Assembly: GCA_963681505.1 (NCBI GenBank)
Contig: OY811986.1
Coordinates: 6,279,738-6,343,737, forward strand
Direction: 5' to 3'
DNA from: Eunapius fragilis
Lineage: Eukaryota > Porifera > Demospongiae > Spongillida > Spongillidae
DNA length: 64,000 nucleotides
Position numbers and translations under genes: made by a program. The notes below the pieces were generated by a model that was not told the origin of the DNA, did not search any database, and saw only the letters and a program-made list of their open reading frames with translations. Every line of letters starts with the position of its first letter. Position 1 is the stretch's first letter. Positions 62,062 to 64,000 of this stretch are shown piece by piece.

Positions 62062-62954
62062 ATTATTACAGATTGAACCCGTGAAAGTGCAGCAATTGGT
62101 CGCAGCGCGCCGAATTGTGCCGAATTGTTGCAGATTGATCCCGCGATAATGCAGCAATCCATCGTAGCGCTCCGAATTGCGCCGAATTGATACAGATTGA
62201 TCCCGTGAAAGTGCAGCAATCTGTCGCATCGCGCCGAATTGCGCTGAGTTGTTACAGATTGATCCCGTGAATGTGCAGCAATCGTTCGTTCCACGCCGAA
62301 TTGCGCCGAATTGTTACAGATTGGTCCAGCCGAAGCGCACCAATCCGTCCATGCGCGACTAATTGTGCCGAATTGTTTTAGATAGAACCCGTGAAAGTGC
62401 ACCAATCCGTCGCAGCGCGCCGAATTGCGCCGAATTGTTACAGATTGATCCCATGAAAGTGCAGCAATCCGTCGCAGCGCGCCAAATTACGCTGAGTTGT
62501 TATAAATTGATCCCGTGAATGTGCAGCAATCGGTCACACCACGCCGAATTGCGCCGATTTGTTACAGATCGATCCTGCGAAAGTGCAGGATTCCGTCGCA
62601 GCACGCCGAATTGCGCTGAATTGTTACAGATTTGTCCCGGTGAAAGTGCAGCAATCCGTTGCAGCGCGCCGAATTGTTACAGATTGGTTCCGCGAAAGTG
62701 GTGCAATCTGTCGCAGCGCGCCGAATTGTGCCGAATTGTTGCAGATTGATCCCGCAAAAATGCACCAATCCATTGCAGCGCGCCGAATTGCGCTGATTTG
62801 TTACAGATTGAACCCGTGAAAGTGCAGCAATTGGTCGCAGCGCGCCGAATTGTGCCGAATTGTTGCAGATTGATCCCGCGATAATGCAGCAATCCGACGA
62901 AGCGCGCCGAATTGATACAGATTGATCCCGTGAAAGTGCAACAATCTGTCGCAG
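62062..62954 (+). repeat. Minisatellite D, block 6 (893 bp)
   Basis: Same unit order as block 5 but without the 10 bp step (903 - 10 = 893). It carries private changes such as GACTAATTGTGCC, TTGTTTTAGATAG and GCGCCAAATTACG. Confidence 0.95.
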
Positions 62955-64000
62955 AGGGATTGGTATAGTGTGATTAGGATTGGTAGTGGGATTGGTAGTG
63001 GGATTGGTAGTGGGATTGGTAGTGGGATTGGTTGTGGGATTGGTAGTGGGATTGGTAGTGGTAGTGGTAGTGGGATTGGTAGTGGTAGTGGTAGTGGTAG
63101 TGGGATTGGTAGTGGGATTGGTAGTGGGATTGGTAGTGGGATTGGTAGTGGTAGTGGTAGTGGGATTGGTAGTGGGCTTGGTAGTGCGATTGGTAGTGGG
63201 TTTGGTAGTGGGATTGGTAGTGGGATTGGTAGTGGGATTGGTAGTGGGATTGGTAGTGGGATTGGTAGTGGGATTTGTAGTGGTCGTGGTAGTGGTAGTG
63301 GGATTGGTAGTGGGATTGGGATTGGTAGTGGGATTGGTAGTGGGATTGGTAGTGGGATTGGTAGTGGGATTGGTAGTGGGATTGGTAGTGGGATTGGTAG
63401 TGGGATTGGTAGTTGGATTGGTTGTGGGATTGGTAGTGGGATTGGTAGAAGTAGTGGTAGTGGTAGTGGGATTGGTAGTGGGATTTATAGTGGAAATTCT
63501 AGTGGTAGTGGGATTGGTAGGGGAATTGGTAGTGGTAGTGGTAGTGGGATTGGTAGTGGTAGTGGTAGTGGGATTGGTAGTGGGATTGGTAGTGGTATTG
63601 GTAGTGGGAATGGTAGTGAGATTGGTAGTGGTAGTGGTAGTGGGATTGGTAGTGGGATTGGTAGTGGGATTGGTAGTGGTAGTGGTAGTGGTAGTGGGAT
63701 TGGTAGTGGGATTGAAAGTGGGATTGCTAGTGGGATTGGTAGTGGGATTGGTAGTGGGATTGGTAGTGGGATTGGATGTGGGATTGGTAGTGGTAGTGGT
63801 AGTGGTAGTGGAATTGGTAGTGGGATTAGTAGAAGTAGTGGTAGTGGTAGTGGGATTGGTAGTGGGATTTATAGTGGTAATTCTAGTGATAGTGGGATTG
63901 GTAGGGGAATTGGTAATGGTAGTGGTAGTGGGATTGGTAGCGGTAGTGGTAGTGGGATTGGTAGTGGGATTGGTAGTGGTAGTGGTAGTGGGATTGGTAG
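62955..64000 (+). repeat. Minisatellite C, array 7 (continues past the window)
   Basis: It begins with the standard GGGATTGGTATAGTGTG and ATTAGG start and contains two AATTCTAG islands (63495, 63879). It runs to the last base of the window without reaching a D block, so at least 1,046 bp belong to it. Confidence 0.96.

Noticed and set aside
39295-62405. Very long Thr-Asn-Pro, Gly-Ser-Ile, Val-Val-Gly-Leu and Leu-Pro-Ile-Pro frames as silk-, mucin- or antifreeze-like genes
   Set aside because: Five frames of a 12 bp unit are open at once. There is no signal peptide, no intron structure and no distinct non-repeat domain, and the frames run into D blocks that are themselves tandem repeats.
44863-62892. 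Short frames of 61-86 codons in D blocks on both strands
   Set aside because: They recur identically in each D block and are readings of the 62 bp repeat. Register shifts every unit, and there is no domain or initiation context.
31931-64000. Telomere repeat tract
   Set aside because: GGGATTGGTAGT is G-rich and oriented, but it is not TTAGGG, TTAGG or TTTAGGG, and no run of a canonical telomere repeat is present.

Overview
The whole 64 kb is tandemly repeated DNA. I see no protein gene, RNA gene, transposon or unique sequence in it. The kilobase arrays, the higher-order repeats and the near nucleosome-length 185 bp monomer point to a eukaryotic heterochromatic block (pericentromeric, centromeric or subtelomeric). 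The species cannot be read from the sequence. One family (D) is very rich in intact CpG, so either it amplified recently or the host does not heavily methylate CpG; that fits many invertebrates but proves nothing.

Layout. Four unrelated satellite families follow one another with abrupt joins. (A) 1-28325 is a 185 bp satellite, about 100 monomers in one orientation (1-18459) and about 53 in the opposite orientation (18460-28325), meeting at an inversion junction with a short local duplication. Both arms carry nested higher-order repeats: 2, 4, 7 and about 15 monomers on the left, and a 15-monomer 2,773 bp unit on the right. (B) 28326-31930 is a minisatellite whose unit is an 18 bp perfect palindrome separated by 14 or 16 bp spacers in a six-spacer cycle. 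(C) 31931 to the window end is a (GGGATTGGTAGT)n array, mixed with GGTAGT half-units, whose + strand almost lacks C. (D) is a CpG-rich 62 bp repeat present as six blocks of 665-903 bp that interrupt C.

From about 44.6 kb onward C and D form a composite megasatellite. Every C array begins and ends with the same junction sequence, while its length varies from 0.8 to 9.3 kb. The D blocks differ by whole-unit gains and one 10 bp duplication whose sizes add up exactly.

Very long open frames (up to 3,248 codons) cross the C arrays on both strands. They follow from the 12 bp period and from codons that cannot become stops by one substitution, and I do not call them genes. The features most worth a second look are the C/D composite unit, the C-depleted G-rich strand held in one orientation for 32 kb, the tandem palindromes of family B, and the satellite inversion.
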